Assembly (NCBI GenBank): GCA_021821885.1
Contig: JAKARO010000014.1
Span: forward strand, 1 to 43,649
Source of the DNA: Pseudomonadota bacterium
GTDB taxonomy: Bacteria > Pseudomonadota > Gammaproteobacteria > Acidithiobacillales > Acidithiobacillaceae
Reading direction: 5' to 3'
Length of the DNA stretch: 43,649 bases
Of this stretch, positions 8,714-16,032 are shown in pieces. Made by a program: the position numbers and the translations under genes. How positions within the stretch are numbered: position 1 is the first letter of the stretch; each line of letters opens with the position of its first letter. A model generated the notes under the pieces. The model did not search any database. It saw nothing but the letters and a program-made list of their open reading frames with translations, and was not told the DNA's origin.

Positions 8714-8742
8714 ATCTTAAGCCCTCACACCAGAACAGACAA
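8714..8742 (-). promoter_or_regulatory. Sigma70-type promoter of tRNA-Leu
   Basis: On the minus strand TTGTCT (8737-8742) and TAAGAT (8714-8719) are separated by 17 bp, ending 9 bp before the tRNA 5' end. Position and spacing fit a sigma70 promoter. Confidence 0.65.
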
Positions 8743-8758
8743 TGATGTCAGGCAGGGT

Positions 8759-9382
8759 ATGGCAAAATCCACCCAGTTTTCCCGCATGCGACGGCTGCTT
8801 GCCGTAGAGTCGGCCCGCATCATGGCCGAGGAAGCGGTGACTGATTTTCGCGCCGCCAAGGAAAAGGCCGCCCGGCATCTGGGAGTCGATGCGCAGCAGC
8901 ACTGGCCCAGCAACGTCGAGATCCAGGAGGAGCTGCAGGCGCGCCTGGCCCTGTTCCACGGAGATACCCAGCCGGGAGAGCTGCGCCAGCTGCGGGAGGT
9001 GGCTCTGGAGGCCATGGACTGGCTCGCAGCGTTTCATCCGCGTCTCGTGGGTCCAGTGCTGGAAGGCCATGCCACCCGTCACAGTACGATCGTGCTCCAT
9101 CTTTTTGCGGATGCCCCAGAGAGTGTCCTGTTTTTTCTGGTGGATGCAGGGACTGCGTATGATGAGGGCTGGCAGCGGCTCCATTTCGGGGAAGAACCGG
9201 CGGCCGACTATCCTGTGGTTTCCCTGACATTCGAAAATGTGCCCCTGCGTCTTGTGATTTTTGGCCTGGACGATGACCGCCGCAGTCCGTCCTCATCCGT
9301 GGATGGCCGTCCTGTGCGACGTGCAGCCCCCGCGCAGCTCAGAAAACTGCTGGAACTTCCAGAAGAACCCTGCAGTTTCTGA
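8759..9382 (+). CDS. Conserved hypothetical protein, nucleotidyltransferase-like family of proteobacteria
   Basis: A 207-residue soluble, acidic protein with no signal peptide or membrane segment. The sequence ESARIMAEEAVTDFRAAKEKAA, FHPRLVGPVLEGHA, VLHLFADAPESVLFFLVDAG and VDGRPVRRAAPAQL match a family I recall as conserved in beta- and gammaproteobacteria and often annotated as hypothetical or nucleotidyltransferase-like. I cannot point to a proven catalytic motif. The first 100 residues are helical; the second half alternates strands and helices. The ATG at 8759 has AGGCAGGG just upstream. It is single-gene, divergent from tRNA-Leu, and its stop is 1 bp from the stop of the convergent EamA transporter. 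Confidence 0.8.
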   Translation: MAKSTQFSRMRRLLAVESARIMAEEAVTDFRAAKEKAARHLGVDAQQHWPSNVEIQEELQARLALFHGDTQPGELRQLREVALEAMDWLAAFHPRLVGPVLEGHATRHSTIVLHLFADAPESVLFFLVDAGTAYDEGWQRLHFGEEPAADYPVVSLTFENVPLRLVIFGLDDDRRSPSSSVDGRPVRRAAPAQLRKLLELPEEPCSF

Positions 9383-9383
9383 C

Positions 9384-10295
9384 CTATTCCTGGGGGGGGA
9401 AGTGCGTGCTTCTGTCGCCAGGGCGCAGGTGCTGCCAGCTGGCCAGGGCCAGGGAGGCCAGTATGGCCGCCATCCCTGCCGTTTCCCATGGGCCAGGACG
9501 TTCGCCAAGCTGGGCCCAGGCGGTGACTATTCCCACAGGCGGGGCCAGCAGGGTGGCAATGCCCGCTATGCCAGATGGTAGCCGGTGGAGCGCAAAAGTC
9601 CAGAGCAGGTATGCCACTGCCGTTCCGGGGATGGCGTTGTACGCCAGCGCCAGAAGAAATTCCGGGCTCCAGTGGATTCGCGCCGGTTCGGTCAGGGCAG
9701 CGAGGACGACCAGAACGCCGCCGCCAATGAGGGCCTGCCAGAAGGTGGCGTTGACCATGTCCTGGCCTGGGGGCGCGTACCGTTTGTGCCATATGGCCGA
9801 TACGGCCCAGGAGAAGCCCGCGAGAATGGCAAAAATGGGAGCCTTCCAGGGACCATGGAAATCCCATGGCCGCAGAATGGCAAGGAGCCCGAGACCGGCC
9901 AGAAGAACAGCCATGCCCTGCAGGCGGTGCAGGCGCTCCCCCAGTAGTGGCCAGGCCAGCAGCATCAGCCAGATTGGCATCATGTAGACCAGAATGGCGG
10001 TTTTTCCGGCTCCACCGTACTCCAGCGCGAGAAGGCTCAGCCCGATAAAGGCTGAACTCTGGATCAGCCCATAGGGGATAATATAGGGAAGGGGAGGAAG
10101 ACGCAGGGGTCTGTGCAGCAGGACCATCATGGGGAACAGCACGGATGCGGCCACCAGCAGGCGCAGTGCCGCAAAAAACAGGGGAGGGCTGTCGGTGAGG
10201 GCTACCTTCATGACGACCCAGTTGTAGCCCCAGATCAGTGCCAGAATAAAAATTGCGACAAAGGGAGCGGACGACCTGCGCCGGAAATTTTCCAT
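9384..10295 (-). CDS. EamA/DMT-superfamily transporter
   Basis: A 303-residue inner-membrane protein with about ten hydrophobic helices arranged as two EamA repeats. The first has ALIWGYNWVVMKVAL and FAALRLLVAA, typical of the 10-TMS drug/metabolite exporter group; the second starts near FSWAVSAIWHKRY and includes YLLWTFALHRLPSG and LLAPPVGIV. Substrates of such proteins range from amino acids to xenobiotics. The start at 10295 (MENFRRR) is chosen because the 38 residues upstream in frame are not membrane-like. It lies 88 bp after the oxidoreductase stop on the same strand and is probably the last gene of the TetR-controlled unit, which would favour export of a metabolite or electrophile handled by the two enzymes. 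Confidence 0.9.
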   Translation of the reverse strand: MENFRRRSSAPFVAIFILALIWGYNWVVMKVALTDSPPLFFAALRLLVAASVLFPMMVLLHRPLRLPPLPYIIPYGLIQSSAFIGLSLLALEYGGAGKTAILVYMMPIWLMLLAWPLLGERLHRLQGMAVLLAGLGLLAILRPWDFHGPWKAPIFAILAGFSWAVSAIWHKRYAPPGQDMVNATFWQALIGGGVLVVLAALTEPARIHWSPEFLLALAYNAIPGTAVAYLLWTFALHRLPSGIAGIATLLAPPVGIVTAWAQLGERPGPWETAGMAAILASLALASWQHLRPGDRSTHFPPQE

Positions 10296-10383
10296 TGCTG
10301 TCTCTGGAAAGTGGACGGGAAATGGGTAAGCAGGAACCGTTCCCGGTTCCTGGACCCGTACGCCTGGGATGCGATGCCCCGTG

Positions 10384-11460
10384 CTAGCCGTGTCTCCTGG
10401 CCCGCTCATACTGTACCGGCCAGGGATGTTCTGCTCCCAGGGCGTGGGCTGCCTGAAGTGGCCAGTAGGGATTGCGCAGGAGTTCCCGGGCGAGGGCTAC
10501 ACCATCGGCCTGCCCGGTGACCAGAATCTGCTCGGCCTGGTAAGGTTCCGTGATGAATCCCACTGCAACGGTTGGAATCTCCGCTTCCCGCCGGATCCGG
10601 GCTGAAAAGGGGACCTGGAAGCCCGGTCCGGCAGGAATGGCGGCATCTGGCGTCAGTCCACCCGTACTGCAGTCAATAGCGTCGACGCCAAGTTTCCTGA
10701 GCTCCAGGGCGAGGAGGACAGACTGCTCAATATCCCACCCTCCTTCGACCCAGTCGGTTGCAGAAATGCGGACCCAGAGGGGCAGATGCTGCGGCCAGAC
10801 AGAACGGACGGCACGGACGGTTTCCAGGGGGAAGCGCATCCTGTTTTCTAGGCTCCCCCCATAGGAATCCTGGCGCTGGTTGCTCAGGGGAGAAAGAAAA
10901 CTGTGCAGCAGGTATCCGTGGGCCATATGCAGTTCCAGCACCTGGAAACCGGCTGCCAGTGCCCTTGCTGCCGCCGAGGAAAACTCCTCCAGAACGTTCT
11001 CCAGATCGGCCATTTCCATGGCTGCCGGCACGGCGTGTGCCGGGCTGAAGGCGACAGGGCTGGGTCCCACGGGCTGCCAGCCTTCCGGAACTCCGGGAAG
11101 GAGAGGAGTGCCCCCCTCAAAAGGGGGCTGTGTCGATGCCTTGCGACCGGCGTGGGCAATCTGGATGGCTGCGACTGCTCCCTGGCTTCTGACGAAATCC
11201 ATGATCGGTTTGAGGGCTTCTGCCTGGCGGTCATTCCAGATCCCGATGTCCCTGGGGGAAATTCGGCCTTCCGGGCTGACGGCGGCCGCCTCTACCATAA
11301 CCATGCCGGCACCGCCCACCGCGCGGCTGCCCAGGTGGACCATATGCCAGTCTCCGGCAATGCCCTCTGCCGTAGAATACTGGCACATGGGAGCCATGAT
11401 GATCCTGTTGCGCAGGGTAAGGCTCCGCAGCGTCCATGGAGAAAAAAGCCTGCTGCTCAT
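10384..11460 (-). CDS. Old yellow enzyme family flavin oxidoreductase (YqjM-type)
   Basis: A 358-residue FMN-dependent ene-reductase of the thermophilic-like/YqjM class. It reduces activated C=C bonds of enals, enones, maleimides or nitro compounds with NAD(P)H. C26 and Y28 (APMCQYS) sit exactly where the YqjM redox-tuning Cys26 and Tyr28 lie. LHMAHGYLLHSFLSPLSN holds the His pair binding substrate oxygen, and QIAHAGRKA and EYGG-like SYGGSLENR are family hallmarks. Its ATG overlaps the stop of the dienelactone hydrolase gene by 4 bp (11457-11460), so the two are translationally coupled. The nearby TetR repressor resembles the nemR-nemA arrangement of E. coli, where an OYE detoxifies electrophiles. 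Exact substrate unknown. Confidence 0.95.
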   Translation of the reverse strand: MSSRLFSPWTLRSLTLRNRIIMAPMCQYSTAEGIAGDWHMVHLGSRAVGGAGMVMVEAAAVSPEGRISPRDIGIWNDRQAEALKPIMDFVRSQGAVAAIQIAHAGRKASTQPPFEGGTPLLPGVPEGWQPVGPSPVAFSPAHAVPAAMEMADLENVLEEFSSAAARALAAGFQVLELHMAHGYLLHSFLSPLSNQRQDSYGGSLENRMRFPLETVRAVRSVWPQHLPLWVRISATDWVEGGWDIEQSVLLALELRKLGVDAIDCSTGGLTPDAAIPAGPGFQVPFSARIRREAEIPTVAVGFITEPYQAEQILVTGQADGVALARELLRNPYWPLQAAHALGAEHPWPVQYERARRHG

Positions 11461-12185
11461 GCCTGGTCACCCAGATATTCCCGGAACTGCTGGAGGGTGA
11501 TCTGCCAGGCCGCCTGGGCAGGGCCTGCGCGATAGCTGTCACGGCGGTCACTGAAGAAGCCGTGGGGAGCGTCCGGGAATACGCTCAGGTTATAGCGTTT
11601 TTTGGCGCGACTGAGGGCCGTAGCGATGCGCCCATGTTCATCCGGCAGGATGGAGGTATCTTCGGCGCCATACAGCAGGGTAATCGGAGCCTGCATGGAT
11701 TCTGCCAGATGGAGAAGAGGCTGGCGTCCAGCCGGATCTTTTTCCGGTGCGATGCCCCCGCCATAAAAGGCAACGGCCACCGAAACGCTGTCTGCGAGCT
11801 CGGCATTGGCCATGAAGGCATAGCGTCCTCCCATGCAGAAGCCGACCACTCCCACGCGGCCTGGCCTGACTTCCGGCCGGCTGCGGACATGTTCGAGAGT
11901 CGCGCGCGCCTCGGCCATCACCTGCGCATCACGGAGTGTTTTGAGATGCCCGATGGCGGAGCTGAAATCTGTGTAGTCATAGACCCTGCCATGGTAGCTG
12001 TCGGGTACCACAGCGCAGTAGCCTTCCCGCGCAAGCCGTTCGGCCACGTCCTGGAAATGTTCATTGACCCCAAAGGCCTCAATGAACACCAGAACTGCAG
12101 GAAAAGGTCCATTTTCTTTCGGCCGGGCATACCACGCACGCAGGCCAGCAGAAATATCCAGCCACTGGGATTGAATTTGGGTCAT
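11457..12185 (-). CDS. Dienelactone hydrolase family protein
   Basis: A 242-residue cytoplasmic alpha/beta hydrolase. The catalytic triad is visible: C117 in GFCMGG, D176 in GAEDTS and H208 in APHGF. E36 (FIEAFGVNEH) matches the glutamate that controls the nucleophilic cysteine in classical dienelactone hydrolase. Length is typical. The start at 12185 (MTQIQS) follows a good AAGGAG; the longer open frame to 12392 would run through the promoter and operator. It is the first gene after the operator-containing promoter 12231-12260 and overlaps the OYE gene by 4 bp. Family members open lactones of chlorocatechol pathways or hydrolyse other esters; no other aromatic-degradation gene is present here, so a detoxification role is the better inference. 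Confidence 0.93.
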   Translation of the reverse strand: MTQIQSQWLDISAGLRAWYARPKENGPFPAVLVFIEAFGVNEHFQDVAERLAREGYCAVVPDSYHGRVYDYTDFSSAIGHLKTLRDAQVMAEARATLEHVRSRPEVRPGRVGVVGFCMGGRYAFMANAELADSVSVAVAFYGGGIAPEKDPAGRQPLLHLAESMQAPITLLYGAEDTSILPDEHGRIATALSRAKKRYNLSVFPDAPHGFFSDRRDSYRAGPAQAAWQITLQQFREYLGDQA

Positions 12186-12230
12186 GGTTTCGGCTCCTTC
12201 GGGGGATTGTACCCGGTCATCTGTCCAGAA

Positions 12231-12260
12231 ATGATACCGACCGATCGGTATAGATGGCAA
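12231..12260 (-). promoter_or_regulatory. Promoter of the hydrolase-OYE-EamA operon with embedded TetR operator
   Basis: On the minus strand TTGCCA (12255-12260) and TATCAT (12231-12236) are 18 bp apart. Within this lies a perfect 7-bp inverted repeat with a 4-bp centre, ATACCGA-CCGA-TCGGTAT as read on the plus strand (12234-12251), covering the spacer and part of the -10. The same repeat, with one centre base changed, lies in the tetR promoter at 12927-12944. This is the expected geometry for repression by steric block. Confidence 0.85.
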
Positions 12261-12298
12261 ATGGTGACTTGCCCCGTAGCGGGAACGGGAAGCCGGGG

Positions 12299-12916
12299 TC
12301 AGCCTGCCAGAGAACGGATGAACCGCTGGAGCTGACGGAGACAGGTCTGGTAGCTTTCGACAGACTGCGCGTTTTTGCCCAGCCCCACGCATCCCTCAAT
12401 TGCGGCGACGATGAACAGGGCAGCTTCCCCAGGAACGATATCCGGACGGACACTGGCATTTGCCTGCCCCCGTGCCAGGGCACTGCGGATGGTAGAAATC
12501 CACTGTTCCAGTATCCGCTGTAGCCCCTGCCGGAACTGCTCATCCAAAGGGCTCATTTCCTGGATCAGGTTGTTGAGGGGGCAGCCATAACGGATAAGAT
12601 TTTCATCTGCTGCCTCAATTTTTTCGTCCAGTATCTGGCCGAGACAGGCCACGGGGTCGTCCGCTTCGGCCAGGGGGCGGAACCACCGTTCTGCCAGTTG
12701 TGGCGCAATGACATCCTCCACCACGGCCAGACCCAGTTCCTGCTTGGTGCCAAAATGATGGTAGAGGGCGCCCTTGCTCACGGAAGTTTTTGCCAGGATG
12801 CGCTCAAGGCTTGCCGCCTGGAATCCGGTTTCCAGAATTTCGGCATAGGCGGCAGAGAGCAGGTCAACCCGGGTCTGCTCCGGATTCCGCAATTTTCGGG
12901 TGCTGGTAACACTCAT
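12299..12916 (-). CDS. TetR/AcrR-family repressor, NemR-like
   Basis: A 205-residue repressor. The N-terminal HTH is SLERILAKTSVSKGALYHHF followed by GTKQELGLAVVE; the C-terminal half is a helical ligand/dimer domain. C112 in YGCPLNNLIQE falls where NemR-type regulators have a reactive cysteine (GCL motif in E. coli NemR, C106, from memory), so sensing of electrophiles or reactive chlorine is plausible. It probably controls itself and the adjacent hydrolase-OYE-EamA operon, since both promoters carry the same palindrome. The start at 12916 (MSVTSTRK) is only 7 bp after a -10 element, implying a leaderless or nearly leaderless mRNA. The frame is open upstream to 13324, but that part lies beyond the promoter and reads as non-protein. 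Confidence 0.93.
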   Translation of the reverse strand: MSVTSTRKLRNPEQTRVDLLSAAYAEILETGFQAASLERILAKTSVSKGALYHHFGTKQELGLAVVEDVIAPQLAERWFRPLAEADDPVACLGQILDEKIEAADENLIRYGCPLNNLIQEMSPLDEQFRQGLQRILEQWISTIRSALARGQANASVRPDIVPGEAALFIVAAIEGCVGLGKNAQSVESYQTCLRQLQRFIRSLAG

Positions 12917-12923
12917 GGATACA

Positions 12924-12952
12924 CTAATACCGACCAATCGGTATCCTGTCAA
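12924..12952 (-). promoter_or_regulatory. tetR promoter with autoregulatory operator
   Basis: On the minus strand TTGACA (12947-12952) and TATTAG (12924-12929) are 17 bp apart. The palindrome ATACCGA-CCAA-TCGGTAT (plus strand, 12927-12944) fills the spacer and overlaps the -10, in the same register as the operator upstream of the hydrolase gene. The start codon of tetR begins 7 bp after the -10. Confidence 0.85.
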
Positions 12953-13114
12953 GTGGTGGCCTGGATCCTGTGGCACCTGAAAAGCGCTGCAGGGTAACAG
13001 GAGGAACAGACCTGTTTTTCTTGGGACAGGATGGTCCATAATTGGGGAAACCTCCGCGGCATGGATGGGACCCTTTCCTTTCGGGTATTTCCGGTCACTG
13101 AAGAGCAGGATGGC

Positions 13115-13900
13115 ATGGAGCAAGGCATATCCGGGATGGTGGATACACACTGCCATCTGGATGAGGAAGTTTTCGCGCAGGATTTTCCCCTGGTCCTCGC
13201 CCGGGCGAAGGAAGCGGGGGTGGAGCGCATGGTAGTGCCCGGGTATAGTCCACACTACTGGAACCGCCTGCAGACGGTAACTGCCCTTCACCGGGACTGC
13301 CTGTCGGCCGCATACGGGCTTCATCCGGCCTACGCTGGTCGCATGGGCCAGGGCTGGCTAGCCGAACTGCAGACTTTTCTGGGTACTGCGGTAGCCGTGG
13401 GTGAGATCGGACTCGACGGATCTCCAGGATCCCCTCCGCCCGACCGGCAGAAACCGGTGCTGGAAGCCCAGCTTGAGCTTGCCCGGCGCATGGATCTCCC
13501 GGTCATCCTGCATGCACGGGGCGCCACCGAAGCACTGCTGCAGATGCTGCGCTCCTACCGGGGAATCCGGGGAGTCATCCACAGCTTTTCCGGGAGTCCC
13601 GAACAGGCGGGAAAAGCCCTGGATCTTGGCCTGTATCTGGGAGTGGGCGGTGCCATAACCCACGACCGGGCCTTACGGCTGCGCCGGACCATACGGGCGC
13701 TGCCCGCGGAATCCATACTTCTGGAGACGGATGCACCGTACCAGCCCCCTTCCGGCTACGGCGGCAGGCGCAACGAACCCGCATTTCTGCCCCAGACGCT
13801 CCGGTGTGTTGCTGCTTTGCGCGGAGAGGCCGCCGGAGTGCTGGCCGGGAGAACTGCTGAAAATGCCCGATTCCTGTTTTGCCTGAGAGGTCAATCTTGA
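13115..13900 (+). CDS. TatD-family metal-dependent hydrolase/deoxyribonuclease
   Basis: A 261-residue TIM-barrel hydrolase. DTHCHLD near the N-terminus (H12, H14), GEIGLD, ILHARG, IHSFSGS and ETDAPYQPP give the metal-binding His/Glu/Asp set of the TatD family, whose members act as 3'-5' exonucleases or AP-type nucleases in DNA repair or quality control. The start at 13115 (MEQG) has AGGA four bases upstream; 13136 (MVDT) is an alternative, and 13031 is open but looks non-coding. The stop overlaps the TTG start of tcdA (TTGA, 13897-13900), so the two genes are co-translated. Several TatD paralogues exist in most proteobacteria, so TatD, YcfH and YjjV cannot be told apart here. Confidence 0.9.
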   Translation: MEQGISGMVDTHCHLDEEVFAQDFPLVLARAKEAGVERMVVPGYSPHYWNRLQTVTALHRDCLSAAYGLHPAYAGRMGQGWLAELQTFLGTAVAVGEIGLDGSPGSPPPDRQKPVLEAQLELARRMDLPVILHARGATEALLQMLRSYRGIRGVIHSFSGSPEQAGKALDLGLYLGVGGAITHDRALRLRRTIRALPAESILLETDAPYQPPSGYGGRRNEPAFLPQTLRCVAALRGEAAGVLAGRTAENARFLFCLRGQS

Positions 13901-14652
13901 ACCGTCCCGAAAATCCTTTTGTCCGTACGGAAATCCTTCTGGGGGAGCATGCCCTTGAGCGGCTGGCCGGATCCCATGTCTTTGTGGCCGGGGTAGGCGG
14001 GGTTGGCGGATATGTGGCCGAAAACCTTGCCCGGGCAGGGATCGGCAGACTGACCCTTGTGGACCATGATGCGGTGAGCCCGAGCAACATTAACCGCCAG
14101 CTGGTCGCCCTGCATTCGACCATTGGGATGGCCAAGGTCGACGTTATGGCCGCACGCATAGCCGATATCGCTCCGGGATGCCGGGTTACAGCGTTGCGGC
14201 AGTTTATTGGCCGTGAGGATGCGGAAGCGCTTCTGATGCAAAGTGGTGCCGGAATGCTTGCGGACTGCATTGATGCCATTGCCTGCAAGGCGGGCCTTAT
14301 CCATGCCGCCCAGCGTCTCAACCTGCCGGTCTACTCCAGTATGGGCGCTGGTAACCGCTTGGACCCGGGCCAGGTACGCATTGCCCGGCTTAACCAGACC
14401 CATGGATGTCCGCTGGCACGGGAGCTCCGGGGGACTCTTCGCCAGGCAGGCGCTTCGCTTAGCCTCTGGGCGGTCTACTCACCCGAGACGCCGCGGCCTC
14501 CCGCACCGCGGGAACTGCCCGGCAATGGTCCGGCGGGCCGGGCCAAAACGGTGAACGGCACGATTTCCTACATGCCCGCCATTTTTGGCACTCTCCTTGC
14601 CGGAAGCATCCTCCGCCACCTGCTGGCGGATTCTCCGGATTCGACTAACTAG
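13897..14652 (+). CDS. tcdA: tRNA threonylcarbamoyladenosine dehydratase (ThiF/MoeB/E1-like family)
   Basis: A 251-residue E1-like ATPase. TcdA dehydrates t6A at position 37 of ANN-decoding tRNAs to the cyclic form ct6A. Visible features are the RTEILLGE leader, the nucleotide loop GVGGVGGYVAENLARAG, VDHDAVSPSNINRQ (adenylation Arg region), and the TcdA-like segment MGAGNRLDPGQVRIARLNQT with FSTE-like YSPETP. A C-terminal helix follows, as in the membrane-associated family. The TTG start at 13897 is preferred because GAGAGG lies 6-7 bp upstream and the TTGA overlap with tatD mirrors the ATGA overlaps used elsewhere in this window. Another TTG (13879) is possible. HesA/MoeB-type sulfur transfer roles are less likely without a ThiS/MoaD partner. 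Confidence 0.88.
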   Translation: MNRPENPFVRTEILLGEHALERLAGSHVFVAGVGGVGGYVAENLARAGIGRLTLVDHDAVSPSNINRQLVALHSTIGMAKVDVMAARIADIAPGCRVTALRQFIGREDAEALLMQSGAGMLADCIDAIACKAGLIHAAQRLNLPVYSSMGAGNRLDPGQVRIARLNQTHGCPLARELRGTLRQAGASLSLWAVYSPETPRPPAPRELPGNGPAGRAKTVNGTISYMPAIFGTLLAGSILRHLLADSPDSTN

Positions 14653-14726
14653 GAACTCTCTTGGCCAAAAAGGGGGGCCGGCATGGCTTTGTCCGAGTGC
14701 TGCACTGTTCCGATAGGAGTTGACGC

Positions 14727-15119
14727 ATGACACCCAAATTCATGAGCCGGGAGTGGATCCAGCTGGTGGGCAGGCAGTGGGATTCCCATCCGGACATTCA
14801 GAAAGATCTCCGGAATTTTGACGCCACATGGGAATATTACATTGAAGACCGGCCGGATATTCCCCATGTCATGCTTTTCTGCAAGGCGGGAAAAGTGATT
14901 TATGCCGGTCCTTCGGATGGTCGCGGACGGGATTTTATCATGTGGGCGACCCTCGACAACTGGAAAAAGATCCTGCATGGGGAAATTTCCGGGAAGGCGG
15001 CGCTCATGAGCCGCAAGCTCAAGTTCAAGGGGTCCATGATGACGGCCATGAAATACATGACCCCCTTCAATGTCCACCTCAATATCCTCGGGGAAATTCC
15101 TGTCGATTTTGATATCTAG
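14727..15119 (+). CDS. SCP2 sterol-carrier-domain protein
   Basis: A 130-residue single-domain SCP2-type protein with no signal peptide. WEYYIEDRPDIPHVMLFCKAG, the central DFIMWATLDNWKKILHGE and KLKFKGSMMTAMKYM carry the SCP2 pattern: strand-rich lipid tunnel, then the conserved glycine/lysine near the C-terminus. SCP2 proteins bind hydrophobic ligands; UbiJ and UbiT are SCP2 proteins that carry ubiquinone intermediates in E. coli. An AGGAG lies about 7 bp before the ATG. It is 17 bp from the PhnD-like gene, which is 23 bp from ubiD, so the three probably form one unit. A quinone-precursor carrier role is inference from that context; the sequence is not clearly UbiT. Confidence 0.85.
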   Translation: MTPKFMSREWIQLVGRQWDSHPDIQKDLRNFDATWEYYIEDRPDIPHVMLFCKAGKVIYAGPSDGRGRDFIMWATLDNWKKILHGEISGKAALMSRKLKFKGSMMTAMKYMTPFNVHLNILGEIPVDFDI

Positions 15120-15136
15120 CCCTGGAGCCTTGGCTA

Positions 15137-16009
15137 ATGAGCGGAAATTCTGCAGAAAATGCCCCTTTTTCGTTTACGGTCGATCCCAACTATTCCGGGA
15201 AAAATCTTCCGGCCTGGTTCCTGATGAATACATATTTCCAGCGCCAGATAGGCATTCCCCTCCGGTTCTCGGCCCACGACGATTTTGATGCCTGCCGGGA
15301 TGCGGTTCTGGGGGGCGGCTTTGATCTTGTCTATGCCAATCCCTTTGACTGGGTCCAGTATGTTGGGCAGAAGGGGTTCCAGCCGGTGGCCAAGCCCAGG
15401 GACCATTTTGATGAAGTCTATATCTGTTCGGGCGCCGATTCGGGGATCGGTTCCGTAGATACCCTGCCGGAGAAAATCCGGGTGGCCTCCGCGAGTCCTG
15501 CCACCCTGGTCCATATGGTGGGGCTGTTTCTGCTGGACAGGGCAGAAATTGACCGGGCAAGACTGGAATTTACCTTTACCGGCAGCTATCAGGGAGCCCT
15601 GAAAAGCCTGCTCCAGAACCAGGTGGATGTCGCCTTCATATTCAATGAAATCTACGATGCGGCCAGCCGCCTCGTCCGGGACCGCCTCCAAACCGTTCTG
15701 GTCTCGGAAGATGCCTTTGCTTTTCATGCGTTCTGCGTAGGGCCACGCCTCGCCGGGCAACGGGACCAGATCCGCGAAATTCTCTGTGGGATGGCGCAGG
15801 ACCCCAAAGGACAGCAATTGCTAAAAGATACCGGGTTTTCAGGTTTTGAGCCGGTTACCGAGGAAGAGGTAGAATGTCTCACCGCCCTCGCGCAGGAATA
15901 TGTCTCAGGCCATGAGGCCATCGATATCCGTGCCACCTCCAGTCTGGCCGTCGATGACACAGCCTTTCTGGTGGCCAGGGAAGAACCCGGGACAGAAGAG
16001 ACAAAGTAG
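15137..16009 (+). CDS. PhnD-type periplasmic-binding-fold protein without signal peptide
   Basis: A 290-residue protein of the phosphate/phosphonate-binding PhnD-like group. Visible features are [14 protein letters not shown] at the start, [20 protein letters not shown] (the 'yanP' segment of the family), a hinge [39 protein letters not shown] and a C-terminal helical lobe. ABC binding proteins of this fold normally have an export signal; here the mature-like sequence begins at residue 10 with no hydrophobic leader, so it should stay in the cytoplasm. No ABC permease or ATPase is adjacent. GGAG lies about 10 bp before the ATG. Its place between SCP2 and ubiD suggests binding a small carboxylate or phosphate ligand in the same pathway, but that is speculation. 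Confidence 0.8.
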   Translation: MSGNSAENAPFSFTVDPNYSGKNLPAWFLMNTYFQRQIGIPLRFSAHDDFDACRDAVLGGGFDLVYANPFDWVQYVGQKGFQPVAKPRDHFDEVYICSGADSGIGSVDTLPEKIRVASASPATLVHMVGLFLLDRAEIDRARLEFTFTGSYQGALKSLLQNQVDVAFIFNEIYDAASRLVRDRLQTVLVSEDAFAFHAFCVGPRLAGQRDQIREILCGMAQDPKGQQLLKDTGFSGFEPVTEEEVECLTALAQEYVSGHEAIDIRATSSLAVDDTAFLVAREEPGTEETK

Positions 16010-16026
16010 GACGTCCTGTATACAAT
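15998..16026 (+). promoter_or_regulatory. Possible internal promoter for ubiD
   Basis: GAGACA (15998-16003) and TACAAT (16021-16026) are 17 bp apart, and the ubiD ATG starts 6 bp after the -10. No Shine-Dalgarno is visible before ubiD, so a transcript from here would be leaderless. The -35 matches consensus at only four positions. Confidence 0.35.
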
Positions 16027-16032
16027 CGAAAA

